Position numbers and translations under genes: made by a program. From Pseudomonas frederiksbergensis (GTDB lineage Bacteria; Pseudomonadota; Gammaproteobacteria; Pseudomonadales; Pseudomonadaceae), in assembly GCF_003732275.1 (NCBI RefSeq), contig NZ_MOBM01000021.1:148399-212398 (forward strand): 64,000 bases of DNA, written 5' to 3'. The stretch's first letter is position 1; every line of letters starts with the position of its first letter. Under the pieces are notes generated by a model, which was not told the DNA's origin, did not search any database, and was given only the letters and a program-made list of their open reading frames with translations. Positions 26,595 through 35,980 of this stretch are shown piece after piece.

Positions 26595-27521
26595 ATGCCT
26601 GGCATACGCCGTTTTTCCTTACCGCTGATCGCTGCTTTCTTCGCGCTGTACGTGATTTGGGGATCGACCTACCTGGTGATTCGAATCGGCGTGCAGTACT
26701 GGCCGCCGTTGTTGCTCGCCGGTATTCGCTTCGTGATCGCCGGTACATTGATGTACGCGTTCCTGCGCTGGCGCGGGGCACCTGCACCGACGTGGGCGCA
26801 ATGGAAAGCGGCGGGGATCATCGGGATTTTGCTGCTGACGTGCGGTAACGGTGCAGTGAGCGTGGCTGAACACACCGGTGTCGCCTCCGGCGTTGCCGCG
26901 TTGGCGGTGGCGACGGTGCCACTGTTTACCTTGCTCTGCGGATATTTCTGGGGCGCGCGTAATACCCGTCTCGAATGGGCCGGGATTGTGCTCGGGTTGA
27001 TCGGTATCGCCATGCTCAACCTCGGCTCCAATCTGCAATCGAGCCCGTTGGGTGCGGCGTTGCTGGTATTCGCGGCCGCATCCTGGGCTTTCGGTTCGGT
27101 GTGGAGCAAACACTTGCCGTTGCCACAGGGCGCGATGGCCAGTGCCGTGGAAATGCTGGTGGGCGGCGTGGTGTTGTTGATCGGCAGCGCGGTGAGCGGT
27201 GAGCATCTTGAGGCCATGCCGCCGATCGAAGGCTGGGCGGCGCTGGCGTACCTGACCGTCTTCGGTTCGATCATCGCCTTCAACGCCTACATGTACCTGT
27301 TGAAACATGTGCGTCCGGCGGCGGCCACCAGTTACGCCTACGTCAACCCGGCGGTAGCGGTGTTGCTGGGTATCGTATTTGTTGGCGAGACCATTGGTAT
27401 TGAAGAAGCGCTGGCCATGACAGTGATCATCAGTGCCGTGGTGTTGATCGGATTGCCGCAGTGGCGCCGAGGTGTCGATCGGCCTGCGGTAGTGGTGCCG
27501 ACAGAATCCCGCGCGAATTAG
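26595..27521 (+). CDS. EamA-family (DMT) permease, YedA-like
   Basis: 308 residues, ten predicted membrane helices in two EamA halves. The opening FFALYVIWGSTYLVIRIGV and TCGNGAVSVAEHTGVASGVA are typical of the YedA/RhaT-like exporter branch. The substrate is unknown, probably an amino acid or metabolite. It is divergent from an Lrp regulator and 65 bp before the DEAD-box helicase gene. Confidence 0.87.
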   Translation: MPGIRRFSLPLIAAFFALYVIWGSTYLVIRIGVQYWPPLLLAGIRFVIAGTLMYAFLRWRGAPAPTWAQWKAAGIIGILLLTCGNGAVSVAEHTGVASGVAALAVATVPLFTLLCGYFWGARNTRLEWAGIVLGLIGIAMLNLGSNLQSSPLGAALLVFAAASWAFGSVWSKHLPLPQGAMASAVEMLVGGVVLLIGSAVSGEHLEAMPPIEGWAALAYLTVFGSIIAFNAYMYLLKHVRPAAATSYAYVNPAVAVLLGIVFVGETIGIEEALAMTVIISAVVLIGLPQWRRGVDRPAVVVPTESRAN

Positions 27522-27586
27522 GGTAAACTGCGCGCCATTGCACACTCGTTTTGCACAACCGCGCTGAATTTTCCTACGGTACTCCC

Positions 27587-28921
27587 ATGACTTTCGCCAC
27601 CCTTGGCCTGATCGAACCCTTGCTGCGCGCTCTCGAGACGCTCGGCTACCAGACCCCTACGCCGGTGCAGACACAAGCGATTCCGGCGGTGCTGGCCGGT
27701 CGTGACCTGATGGCAGCAGCCCAGACCGGCACCGGCAAGACCGCCGGCTTCGCCTTGCCGCTGCTGCAATTGCTGGCCATGGAAGGGCCGAAAGTCAGCG
27801 CCAACTCCGTGCGCGCACTGATCCTGGTGCCGACCCGCGAACTGGCCGAGCAGGTTCACGAAAGCGTGCGTCAGTACGCCGAGAACCTGCCGTTGAGCAC
27901 GTACGCGGTGTACGGCGGCGTCAGCATCAACCCGCAAATGATGAAGCTGCGCAAAGGCGTCGACCTGTTGGTGGCGACTCCGGGCCGCTTGCTCGACCTG
28001 TTCCGCCAGAACGCGCTCAAGTTCAACCAGTTGCAAACCCTGGTGCTGGACGAAGCCGATCGCATGCTTGATCTGGGTTTTTCCGAAGAGCTGGGGAATA
28101 TCTATAAAGCCCTGCCGAAGAAACGTCAGACGCTGTTGTTCTCTGCGACCTTTTCCGATGCCATCCGCACGCTGGCCGGGCAAATGCTCAACGACCCGCT
28201 GAGCATCGAAGTCAGCCCGCGTAACGTCGCCGCCAACACCGTCAAGCAATGGGTGGTGACGGTGGACAAGAAGCGCAAGTCGGAGCTGTTCGTTCACTTG
28301 ATGCGCAAGGGCAAGTGGAAGCAGGTGCTGGTGTTCGCCAAGACTCGCAACGGCGTAGACGCGCTGGTGGAAAAACTCCAGGGCCTGGGCATCAATGCCG
28401 ACGGCATCCACGGCGACAAACCTCAGGCGACCCGTCAGCGGGCACTGGATCGTTTCAAGGCCAGTGAAGTGCAGATCCTTGTCGCCACTGACGTTGCCGC
28501 CCGTGGTCTGGATATCGAAGATTTGCCATTGGTGGTCAATTTCGACCTGCCGATCGTGGCGGAGGACTACATCCACCGCATCGGTCGTACTGGTCGTGCA
28601 GGCGCAACCGGGCAGGCTATTTCGCTGGTGTGTGCCGATGAAGTGAATCAGCTGTCAGCCATCGAGATGTTGACCCGTCAGACGTTGACTCGTCAGATGG
28701 AACAGGATTTCGAGCCTGAGCACCGCGTGCCGGATACCGATGCCAGCGGTCAGGTTGTCAAGAAGCCGAAAAAACCGAAGAAGCCCAAAACCTCCAGTGG
28801 CGGCAAGCGCAACCTGGGTAAATGGGTCGAGAGCGGTGATGCCTCGGCGCCGGAGCCTTCGATCAAGCCTGTGCGTAAAGTGCCGGTGTTTAACACCGGG
28901 CCGCGTAAACGTAAGCCTTGA
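27587..28921 (+). CDS. rhlE: DEAD-box RNA helicase, RhlE-like
   Basis: 444 residues from the ATG at 27587 (MTFATLGLIEPLLRALETLG). Motifs in order: Q motif (TPTPVQ), AAQTGTGKT, PTRELAEQV, TPGRLLD, VLDEADRMLD, SAT, ARGLDIEDL and HRIGRTGRAG. A Lys/Pro-rich basic tail (about 390-444) probably binds RNA. It unwinds RNA duplexes in ribosome assembly or RNA turnover. Pseudomonads have several RhlE paralogues, so the symbol is a family label. Confidence 0.9.
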   Translation: MTFATLGLIEPLLRALETLGYQTPTPVQTQAIPAVLAGRDLMAAAQTGTGKTAGFALPLLQLLAMEGPKVSANSVRALILVPTRELAEQVHESVRQYAENLPLSTYAVYGGVSINPQMMKLRKGVDLLVATPGRLLDLFRQNALKFNQLQTLVLDEADRMLDLGFSEELGNIYKALPKKRQTLLFSATFSDAIRTLAGQMLNDPLSIEVSPRNVAANTVKQWVVTVDKKRKSELFVHLMRKGKWKQVLVFAKTRNGVDALVEKLQGLGINADGIHGDKPQATRQRALDRFKASEVQILVATDVAARGLDIEDLPLVVNFDLPIVAEDYIHRIGRTGRAGATGQAISLVCADEVNQLSAIEMLTRQTLTRQMEQDFEPEHRVPDTDASGQVVKKPKKPKKPKTSSGGKRNLGKWVESGDASAPEPSIKPVRKVPVFNTGPRKRKP

Positions 28922-28947
28922 TTAAACGCTGCGCCGGTTAGACCGCT

Positions 28948-29045
28948 TTCGCGAGCAAGTCGAATCGTCGCACCGCCGCTCCCACATTAATCGCATTCTT
29001 CCTGAAAGAACTCGATCGAATGTGGGAGCGGGCTTGCTCGCGAAG
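28948..29045. repeat. REP pair with one disrupted arm
   Basis: The right arm is a normal REP (TGTGGGAGCGGGCTTGCTCG, from 29021). The left arm starts TTCGCGAGCAAG, then carries TCGAATCGTCGCACCGC in place of the expected CC before CGCTCCCACA. It lies between the convergent helicase and flavoprotein genes. Confidence 0.85.
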
Positions 29046-29059
29046 GACGCGCCTCGGTC

Positions 29060-30301
29060 TCAATCCTTGTGCTTCAACCACTCCACCACCCCCAACCCAG
29101 CCGCTCGCCCACTGGCGAAACACGCGGTCAGCAGATAGCCGCCGGTCGGCGCTTCCCAATCGAGCATTTCACCCGCGCAGAACACGCCGGGCAGCTGCTT
29201 GAGCATCAAACGTTTATCCATCGACTCGAACATCACGCCCCCTGCGCTGCTGATGGCCTCGTCCAATGGCCGGGTTTTCACCAGCGTCAGCGGCAATGCC
29301 TTGATCGCCTTGGCCAGCAATGCCGGATCGGTAAAGTAGTCGGCCGGTGTCAGTTCGCGCAGCAACGCCGCTTTCACGCCATCAAGGCCAAGCTGACTGT
29401 GCAAGTGTTTGGACATGGAGCGTGAACCGCGGGGTTTGCTCAGCGCTGCCTGAATTTTATCCACAGGTTTGCCCGGCAACAGATCGAGGTGAATGGTTGC
29501 CGAGCCATGTTGATTGATCGATTCACGGATCGGTGCCGACAGGGCATAGATCAAACTGCCTTCAATCCCCGTGGCAGTGATCACACATTCACCGAGTCGC
29601 GGCACATCGTCATTGAGGCCAATGGCGATGTTTTTCAGCGGACTGCCTGCGAATTTGCTGACCATCAATTCGCTCCAGGCCTGCACCTCGAAGCCACAAT
29701 TGCTCGGTTGCAACGGCGCCAGTCCTACACCGCGCTGTTCCAGCGGCAGCATCCAGGCACCGTCCGAACCGAGACGCGACCAACTCCCGCCGCCGAGGGC
29801 CAGTAAGGTCGCATCCACTTGAACGTGTTTTTCGCCTTCGGGACTGTCGATGCGCAAGTCACCGTTGCCATCCCAACCGAGCCAGCGATGGCGGGTGTGG
29901 ATAACTACGCCGGCATCGCGCAGGCGTTTGAGCCAGGCCCGCAACAGGGGCGCGGCTTTCATGTCGGTGGGAAACACCCGGCCGGAGCTGCCGACAAAGG
30001 TTTCGATGCCCAGGTCATGAATCCATTGGCACAAGGCGTCGGCGCCGAAGGACCGTAACAACGGCGCAATCTGCGGCGCCCGTTCGGCATAGCGTGAGAG
30101 AAACGCCGGGTAGGCCTCGGAATGGGTGATGTTCATGCCGCCGACCCCGGCGAGGAGGAATTTTCGCCCCACTGAAGGCATGCCGTCGTACAGGTCGACT
30201 TTGATCCCCGCCTGGCTCAGCACTTCAGCCGCCATCAAACCGGCGGGGCCGCCGCCGATGATGGCGACGTGAGGGGGGAGGGGGGGCGAGGGCTGGGTCA
30301 T
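29060..30301 (-). CDS. HI0933-like FAD-dependent oxidoreductase
   Basis: 413 residues from the ATG at 30301; the open frame extends 12 codons further. It has a Rossmann dinucleotide motif IIGGGPAGLMAAEVLSQAG near the N-terminus, VGRKFLLAGVGGMNITH, a C-terminal AGEMLDWEAPTGGYLLTACF that closes the FAD site, and a middle domain typical of the HI0933/BaiN-like flavoproteins. These are often annotated as aminoacetone oxidase-like or TIGR03862 family. The substrate is unknown. Confidence 0.87.
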   Translation of the reverse strand: MTQPSPPLPPHVAIIGGGPAGLMAAEVLSQAGIKVDLYDGMPSVGRKFLLAGVGGMNITHSEAYPAFLSRYAERAPQIAPLLRSFGADALCQWIHDLGIETFVGSSGRVFPTDMKAAPLLRAWLKRLRDAGVVIHTRHRWLGWDGNGDLRIDSPEGEKHVQVDATLLALGGGSWSRLGSDGAWMLPLEQRGVGLAPLQPSNCGFEVQAWSELMVSKFAGSPLKNIAIGLNDDVPRLGECVITATGIEGSLIYALSAPIRESINQHGSATIHLDLLPGKPVDKIQAALSKPRGSRSMSKHLHSQLGLDGVKAALLRELTPADYFTDPALLAKAIKALPLTLVKTRPLDEAISSAGGVMFESMDKRLMLKQLPGVFCAGEMLDWEAPTGGYLLTACFASGRAAGLGVVEWLKHKD

Positions 30302-30355
30302 GGAATGCGCTGCGGTCTGGCGGGATAGGGTGAGCATTCTACCAGCCCTGTCCCT

Positions 30356-30445
30356 TGTGGGAGCGAGCCTGCTCGCGATAGCGATGGATCAGTCGACATC
30401 GATATCGACTGTGAAGGCCTCATCGCGAGCAGGCTCGCTCCCACA
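30356..30445. repeat. REP pair (GTGGGAGCGAGCCTGCTCGCGA family)
   Basis: Inverted copies around a spacer containing ATCAGTCGACATCGATATCG, between the flavoprotein gene and the HDAC-like gene. Confidence 0.92.
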
Positions 30446-30581
30446 GGAGTCATTGGTGTGTTCAAGAGCTGATCAAAAAACAACCACTCCGTTGCACGCT
30501 ATAGGCAGCATGGCCTGCAGACCCTTTCACTCAGGTTATCCACAGGCGGTTCCACAGGCATTGTGGGTAAAGACCCATAGA

Positions 30582-31502
30582 TCAATGACAACCTGATGAC
30601 TGCCAGACCCGTTGGGCGCTGTGATGGAGGATTCCATGACGACGCGCCAAGGCCTTGCGGTCCTTGCTGTAGCCGCCGCCGATCACGCCGACCACCGGGA
30701 TATCCCGGCCCAGGCAATGGCGCATCACGCTTTCATCACGAGCAGCGACGCCTTCGTCTGTCAGCTTCAGATAACCCAGTGCGTCGTCCTTATGTACATC
30801 GACGCCAGCGTCGTACAGCACCAGGTCCGGTTGGTAGAGCGGCAGCAAATAGTTGAGCGCGTCGTCCACTACCTTCAGGTAATCGGCATCGCCCATGCCC
30901 ATCGGCAACGGAATGTCCCAATCACTTTCGGCTTTGCGTGCGGGAAAATTCTTTTCGCAGTGCAGGGAAACGGTCACTGCCTCTGGGGTGTTGTGCAGAA
31001 TCCGTGCAGTACCGTCGCCCTGATGCACATCGCAGTCGAAGATCAGCACGCGATTCACTCGGCCACTTTCCAGCAGGTAATGGCTGATCACCGCCAGGTC
31101 GTTGAAGATGCAGAACCCGGCGGGATGGTCGTAATGCGCATGGTGAGTGCCACCAGCCAAGTGACAGGCCAAACCATGCTCCAGGGCCTGTTCGGCCGCC
31201 AGCAGCGAGCCACCGACCGCTCGCACCGTGCGCCGGGCCAGCGCTTCGCTCCAGGGCAGGCCGAGGCGTCGCTGGTCTTCGCGGGACAATTCGCCGCCCA
31301 TGTAGCGCTCGATATACGCAGGGTCATGGGCGAGGGCGAGAATCTCTGGCGGGCAGAGGTCCGGGCGCAGCAAGTCGGTGTCGCGGGTCAGGCCACTGTC
31401 CACCAAGTGATCGCGCAGCAGGCGAAACTTGTCCATGGGGAAGCGGTGATCCGCCGGGAACTCGGGACTGTAGTCTTCGTGGTAGATCAATGGCAGGGGC
31501 AT
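30582..31502 (-). CDS. Histone deacetylase-family amidohydrolase
   Basis: 306 residues. The arginase/deacetylase fold is shown by LAGGTHHAHYDHPAGFCIFND (His-His pair) and by the zinc ligands in IFDCDVHQGDGTA (Asp, His) and LYDAGVDVHKDDALG (Asp). Bacterial members deacetylate small molecules such as acetylpolyamines or acetoin; the substrate here is unknown. It stands alone and is divergent from the GNAT gene, an acetyltransferase, though the pairing may be accidental. Confidence 0.9.
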   Translation of the reverse strand: MPLPLIYHEDYSPEFPADHRFPMDKFRLLRDHLVDSGLTRDTDLLRPDLCPPEILALAHDPAYIERYMGGELSREDQRRLGLPWSEALARRTVRAVGGSLLAAEQALEHGLACHLAGGTHHAHYDHPAGFCIFNDLAVISHYLLESGRVNRVLIFDCDVHQGDGTARILHNTPEAVTVSLHCEKNFPARKAESDWDIPLPMGMGDADYLKVVDDALNYLLPLYQPDLVLYDAGVDVHKDDALGYLKLTDEGVAARDESVMRHCLGRDIPVVGVIGGGYSKDRKALARRHGILHHSAQRVWQSSGCH

Positions 31503-31587
31503 GGCTGATTTATACAGGAAGGCATGTAGGAATGAGTGAAGGATCCTACCAGCGATGTAGACTTGCGGGATGGGAAAGGGGGACGAG

Positions 31588-32157
31588 ATGGAGCAGATAC
31601 TGGAACTCGAAAGCGCACGACTGTTGTTACGGCAGTGGCGTGACGAGGATTTGCCGGCGTTTGCGGCGATGTGCGCCGATCCACAAGTGATGCGTTATTT
31701 TCCGGCACCCTTGAGTCGACTGGAAAGTGCCTCGTTGATCGGGCGGATTCGCGGGCATTTTGCCGAGCATGGTTTCGGCCTCTGGGCACTGGAGCGCAAG
31801 GACACCGGGGCGTTCATCGGCTTTACCGGCCTCGGCGTGGTCGGCTTCGATGCGCCATTCACGCCGGCCATCGAAATCGGTTGGCGCCTGGCGCGTGAAC
31901 ACTGGGGGCTGGGTTATGCCGGTGAAGCGGCGTGGACCGCTCTGCGCTGCGGGTTTGATCGGTTAGCGCTGCAAGAGGTCGTCGCCTTCACCACCAAGAC
32001 CAATCTGCCATCCGAGAAAGTCATGCAAGCGATCGGCATGCACCATGCCCCCTTTGATGACTTCGAGCACCCGCGGCTTGCAGCCGATCATCCGCTGCGC
32101 CCGCACGTGTTGTACCGCATCACCCGTGAGCAATGGCTGCAAACCTTGCATGGATAA
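31588..32157 (+). CDS. GNAT family N-acetyltransferase (RimJ/RimL-like)
   Basis: 189 residues from the ATG at 31588, which has GGGGGA 4-9 bp upstream; the earlier ATG at 31570 lacks one. It opens LELESARLLLRQWRDEDLPAFAAMCADP, and EIGWRLAREHWGLGYAGEAA is the acetyl-CoA pyrophosphate-binding region. It belongs to the Acetyltransf_3 group that acetylates amino groups of proteins or small molecules. Substrate unknown. Confidence 0.87.
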   Translation: MEQILELESARLLLRQWRDEDLPAFAAMCADPQVMRYFPAPLSRLESASLIGRIRGHFAEHGFGLWALERKDTGAFIGFTGLGVVGFDAPFTPAIEIGWRLAREHWGLGYAGEAAWTALRCGFDRLALQEVVAFTTKTNLPSEKVMQAIGMHHAPFDDFEHPRLAADHPLRPHVLYRITREQWLQTLHG

Positions 32158-32263
32158 GCAGGCGCGGACGTTTACAATGGCCCTCATGTTGAACCGGGCC
32201 ATAAACTGAATCGACCGCCGCAGCCAAGACTGCGCGGCATTGCGTTGTGTGAGGAGAGTCTGA

Positions 32264-33133
32264 ATGAGCCAAGTGTTGGAAGATCTGGTAGACCTGCTGA
32301 CCCTGGAACCGATTGAAGAAAACCTGTTCCGTGGCCGCAGCCAGGACCTGGGTTTTCGTCAGTTGTTCGGCGGCCAGGTACTCGGCCAGTCCTTGTCGGC
32401 GGCCAGTCAGACCGTCGAGCCGGCGCGCCACGTGCATTCGATGCACGGCTATTTCCTGCGCCCGGGCGATGCCAAATTGCCGGTGGTGTATCAGGTCGAT
32501 CGGGTGCGTGATGGCGGCAGTTTCAGCACGCGCCGGGTGACGGCGATCCAGAAGGGCAATCCGATTTTCACCTGCAGCGCCTCGTTCCAGTACGACGAAG
32601 AAGGCTTTGAGCACCAGACTGAGATGCCGCAAGTGGTCGGCCCGGAAAACCTGCCGTCGGAGCTGGAACTCACCCAGCAGCGCGCGCACCTGATCCCTGA
32701 GCACATGCGTGAAAAACTGCTGTGCCCGAAACCGATCGAAGTCCGGCCGGTGACCGAAAAAGACCCCTACAACCCTCAACCTGCCGATCCCATCAAATAC
32801 GTCTGGTTCCGCGCCGACGGTGTCTTGGCCGACACTCCGGCGCTGCACAAATACCTGCTGGCCTACGCGTCGGACTTCGGTCTGCTGACCACCTCGATGC
32901 TGCCCCACGGCAAATCGGTCTGGCAGAAAGACATGCAGGTCGCCAGCCTTGATCACGCATTGTGGTTCCACGCCGACCTGCGCGCCGATGACTGGTTGCT
33001 GTATGCCATGGACAGCCCGTGGGCCGGCAATTCGCGCGGATTCTCCCGCGGTAGCGTGTTCAACCGTGCCGGGCAACTGGTGGCTTCGGTCACTCAGGAA
33101 GGCCTGATTCGTCATCGCAAGGATTGGGCATGA
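32264..33133 (+). CDS. tesB: Acyl-CoA thioesterase II
   Basis: 289 residues, a double hot-dog protein. Signatures are ENLFRGRSQDLGFRQLFGGQ, MHGYFLRPGD, DRVRDGGSFSTRRV and, in the second half, DHALWFHADLRADDWLLYAMDSP and RGSVFNRAGQLVASVTQEGL, which carry the catalytic Asp/Thr/Gln set. It hydrolyses medium to long acyl-CoA. Its TGA overlaps the ATG of the next gene (ATGA), so the HAD hydrolase is translationally coupled. Confidence 0.95.
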   Translation: MSQVLEDLVDLLTLEPIEENLFRGRSQDLGFRQLFGGQVLGQSLSAASQTVEPARHVHSMHGYFLRPGDAKLPVVYQVDRVRDGGSFSTRRVTAIQKGNPIFTCSASFQYDEEGFEHQTEMPQVVGPENLPSELELTQQRAHLIPEHMREKLLCPKPIEVRPVTEKDPYNPQPADPIKYVWFRADGVLADTPALHKYLLAYASDFGLLTTSMLPHGKSVWQKDMQVASLDHALWFHADLRADDWLLYAMDSPWAGNSRGFSRGSVFNRAGQLVASVTQEGLIRHRKDWA

Positions 33134-33723
33134 GCCTGGCTGAGGTGCGGCACTGGGTGTTCGACATGGACGGCACCCTGACGGTGGCCGTGCATGACTT
33201 CGCGGCGATTCGCGTGGCGTTGGCGATTCCCGCCGAAGACGACATCCTGACCCACCTCGCGGCACTGCCGGCTGATGAAGCCGCGGCCAAACACGCGTGG
33301 CTGCTGGAGCACGAGCGGGATCTGGCGTTGGGTTCGAAGCCGGCGCCGGGCGCGGTGGAACTGGTGCGTGAGTTGGCCGGGCGCGGTTATCGTCTGGGCA
33401 TTCTCACGCGCAATGCTCGCGAGCTGGCGCATGTCACGCTGGAGGCCATCGGCCTGGCCGACTGCTTTGCGGTGGAGGATGTACTGGGCCGCGATGAAGC
33501 ACCGCCCAAGCCGCATCCTGGTGGGTTGCTGAAACTGGCCAAAGCCTGGAAAGTGCCGGCGCGCGAAATGGTGATGGTTGGTGATTACCGCTTCGATCTG
33601 GATTGCGGCCGGGCGGCGGGGACGCGGACGGTGCTGGTGAATCTGCCGGATAATCCGTGGCCGGAATTGACTGATTGGCATGCTGCCGATTGCGTGGCGT
33701 TGCGAGAAATGTTGCTGGCTTGA
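33130..33723 (+). CDS. HAD-superfamily phosphatase
   Basis: 197 residues from the ATG at 33130 in the ATGA overlap with tesB. The nucleophile motif is FDMDGTL (residues 10-16), motif II is ILTRN, motif III is KPHP, and motif IV is GDYRFDLDCGRAAGT. A small helical cap (about 25-75) makes it subfamily IA, phosphoglycolate phosphatase-like. Substrate unknown. Coupling to tesB is a recurring arrangement in Pseudomonas. Confidence 0.9.
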   Translation: MSLAEVRHWVFDMDGTLTVAVHDFAAIRVALAIPAEDDILTHLAALPADEAAAKHAWLLEHERDLALGSKPAPGAVELVRELAGRGYRLGILTRNARELAHVTLEAIGLADCFAVEDVLGRDEAPPKPHPGGLLKLAKAWKVPAREMVMVGDYRFDLDCGRAAGTRTVLVNLPDNPWPELTDWHAADCVALREMLLA

Positions 33724-33730
33724 AGGCCCC

Positions 33731-33824
33731 ATCGCGAGCAGGCTCGCTCCCACACTTTAATCTCCATGAAATGCAAATTTGCATCCGGCGCAGATCTACT
33801 GTGGGAGCGAGCCTGCTCGCGAAG
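33731..33824. repeat. REP pair (GTGGGAGCGAGCCTGCTCGCGA family), reversed orientation
   Basis: Here the order is tail-out: ATCGCGAGCAGGCTCGCTCC first, TGTGGGAGCGAGCCTGCTCG second. The spacer contains the palindromic ATGCAAATTTGCAT. Confidence 0.9.
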
Positions 33825-33849
33825 GCGTCAGATCAGGCACCACAAAAAC

Positions 33850-34809
33850 TCACAGACCAAACAACACCTTCTGCCCCTCAGGCGATGTAAACATCCCGTC
33901 CCCATTGTGCCCAACCCCGGGCACTTCGATCAGCTGCTGACTCAATCCTTGAGAATGGCGTCGCTTCAGATAATTGAAATAGTTGCGTCCACGAATCAAT
34001 CGAGAAGCACCCTGGGCTTTGGCCTCACAACTTTTATCCAGCGCCGGATGATTCGGGTCGATGTCCTGCTGCCCGAGTAAATAAACGATGTCCCGTTTGA
34101 CGTAGCTTTCTTCGAGTTGCGCAGGTGTTTGCCCATTGGCATAAGCGGGCAGATCCGCCAGCCCGTACTTCCAGCGATTGAAGTTCGGACACCCCGCGTG
34201 ACTGAACGCCACTGGCCGTTGCTCATTGAAGTAGGCGTATGACGAAGGGTTGGCGATCACATAGCGCACTTTCACGCCCTCCGTGTCGAGGGCTGGCTGA
34301 GGGTGACCCAGCAAGGCATAACGCTGAACCACCTGAGCGCCGCCGGAGTGACCGGCGATGACGATTTGCTTAACGTCCGGAAACTGTCGCCGATCACCCA
34401 GCCGAGCGATGATTTCGTCGAGCGCCGCATAGGAACTCAGTGTAAACGGCGCAGTGGATAAGCCGCCGGCCATCCAGTCATTGCCTTGCCAGCGTAAAAC
34501 GCTGTCAGACACCGGTTGGCTCGCAATGTCGGTTTCGTTGAGAAACTGCGGGGCGAGTACCAACGTGTTCGCGCTTTGCCCGGCCTGCTCGGCTGCGTGT
34601 TCGGCGCTTTTGCGGTAGGTTTCCGCATTGCGTAATCGACCATGGACGATGATCAGTACGCGTTCGATTTTCGCCGGCGTCGGGCCAATGCTCACAGCGA
34701 TTTCCCCGGCGCTCAGCAGCAAGCGCCCGGAACTGATCGCCTTGACGCCCTGCTCGGCAGCCTGGGTGCTTGCGCAGGTGATTAACAGAACCAGCAGCCA
34801 CTTACGCAT
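33850..34809 (-). CDS. Exported alpha/beta hydrolase
   Basis: 319 residues from the ATG at 34809, which overlaps the ypfJ stop as ATGA. A signal peptide (MRKWLLVLLITCASTQAAEQ) implies a periplasmic product. The fold is shown by the nucleophile elbow GHSGGAQ, the oxyanion region VLIIVHGRLRNAETY and the C-terminal catalytic His in GVGHNGDGMF. Similar proteins are annotated as polyhydroxybutyrate depolymerase-like or PET hydrolase-like, but the natural substrate is unknown. Cotranscribed with ypfJ. Confidence 0.85.
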   Translation of the reverse strand: MRKWLLVLLITCASTQAAEQGVKAISSGRLLLSAGEIAVSIGPTPAKIERVLIIVHGRLRNAETYRKSAEHAAEQAGQSANTLVLAPQFLNETDIASQPVSDSVLRWQGNDWMAGGLSTAPFTLSSYAALDEIIARLGDRRQFPDVKQIVIAGHSGGAQVVQRYALLGHPQPALDTEGVKVRYVIANPSSYAYFNEQRPVAFSHAGCPNFNRWKYGLADLPAYANGQTPAQLEESYVKRDIVYLLGQQDIDPNHPALDKSCEAKAQGASRLIRGRNYFNYLKRRHSQGLSQQLIEVPGVGHNGDGMFTSPEGQKVLFGL

Positions 34810-35702
34810 CACAGATTCTTCGCGGCAAAGGTGTCGCACTGGCCAACCTGGCCTTGTGCGAATCCGGCCTTGAACCAGCGTACTCGCTGGGCCGAAGTGC
34901 CGTGGGTGAAGGAGTCCGGCACCACGCGGCCCTGACCTTGCTGTTGCAAGCGGTCGTCGCCGATGGCGTTGGCGGCGTTCAAGGCTTCTTCGATGTCACC
35001 GGGTTCCAGCCAGTTCAGACGTTTTTGCGCATTGTTGGCCCAGACGCCGGCCAGGCAATCGGCCTGCAATTCCTGGCGCACCAGCAAACCATTGTCGCCT
35101 TCCATCTGCCGGCCCTGTTGGCGAGCGGTCTCAATCTTCGCTGAAACACCGAGCAAGGTCTGCACATGGTGTCCGATTTCGTGAGCGATCACGTAGGCCT
35201 GGGCGAAGTCTCCCGCAGCGGAAAAACGTTGAGACATCTCTTGGAAGAAACTCATGTCGAGGTAGACCTTCTGGTCAGCGGGGCAATAGAAGGGGCCGGT
35301 TGCCGAAGTCGCCAGGCCGCAGGCCGAATTGACGCGATTGCTGAACAGCACCAGAGTCGGATCTTTATATTGCCGATCGGCCTGCTGGAAAATCTGGCGC
35401 CAGGTGTCTTCGGTATCGCCAAGGATCGAGCGCACGAATTCGGCCCCTTCATCATTGGCCGGTGGCGCCTTGCGGGTTTCGGTGGGGGCCGGAGCCGATT
35501 GCTCGCTCATCTGCCCGGTCAGTTGGCCGAGGATCTGCAGCGGGTCCTGGCCGGTGATCCAGCCGATCCCGACGATCAACAGGATTGCCGTCAGGCTCAG
35601 GCCCTTGCCTCCACCGAAGCGCATCCCACCGCCGCCCCCACCGACATCATCGCCACGAGCATCAACCACGTTGTCGCTGCGCCGGCCTTTTTTCCAAAGC
35701 AT
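34809..35702 (-). CDS. ypfJ: YpfJ-type neutral zinc metallopeptidase
   Basis: 297 residues. A Gly-rich cytoplasmic start (GGGGGGMRFGGGKG), one membrane anchor (about 36-52, LTAILLIVGIGWITG), then a Zn_peptidase_2-type domain with FYCPADQKVYLDMSFF and the active-site AYVIAHEIGHHVQTLLGV (HExxH). The domain faces the periplasm. Substrates are unknown. The stop overlaps the ATG of the alpha/beta hydrolase gene. Confidence 0.93.
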   Translation of the reverse strand: MLWKKGRRSDNVVDARGDDVGGGGGGMRFGGGKGLSLTAILLIVGIGWITGQDPLQILGQLTGQMSEQSAPAPTETRKAPPANDEGAEFVRSILGDTEDTWRQIFQQADRQYKDPTLVLFSNRVNSACGLATSATGPFYCPADQKVYLDMSFFQEMSQRFSAAGDFAQAYVIAHEIGHHVQTLLGVSAKIETARQQGRQMEGDNGLLVRQELQADCLAGVWANNAQKRLNWLEPGDIEEALNAANAIGDDRLQQQGQGRVVPDSFTHGTSAQRVRWFKAGFAQGQVGQCDTFAAKNL

Positions 35703-35980
35703 GGGGGGAATCCTCGTTGAACATGGTGATGAGTGTTGCTGGTGAGTAGGCGTGGCGCCAGTCCGGTCGTCCGTCTTTTGCTACGCACGGAATATTTCAG
35801 ACTTGTATTGAACGCGGATAGTCCAGTGAATTCCTTCAGACGTCAGGTTTTTATCGAATGGGCGATGCTGTCTCGAAGTATGTATTCGACAAAGAGGGCG
35901 GCTATCGGACCCCTGGGTTCCAGATTTCGCATTCAGCGAGTTGTCTTCTAGAATCGGGCAAATTTCATGTGGAACTTCCC

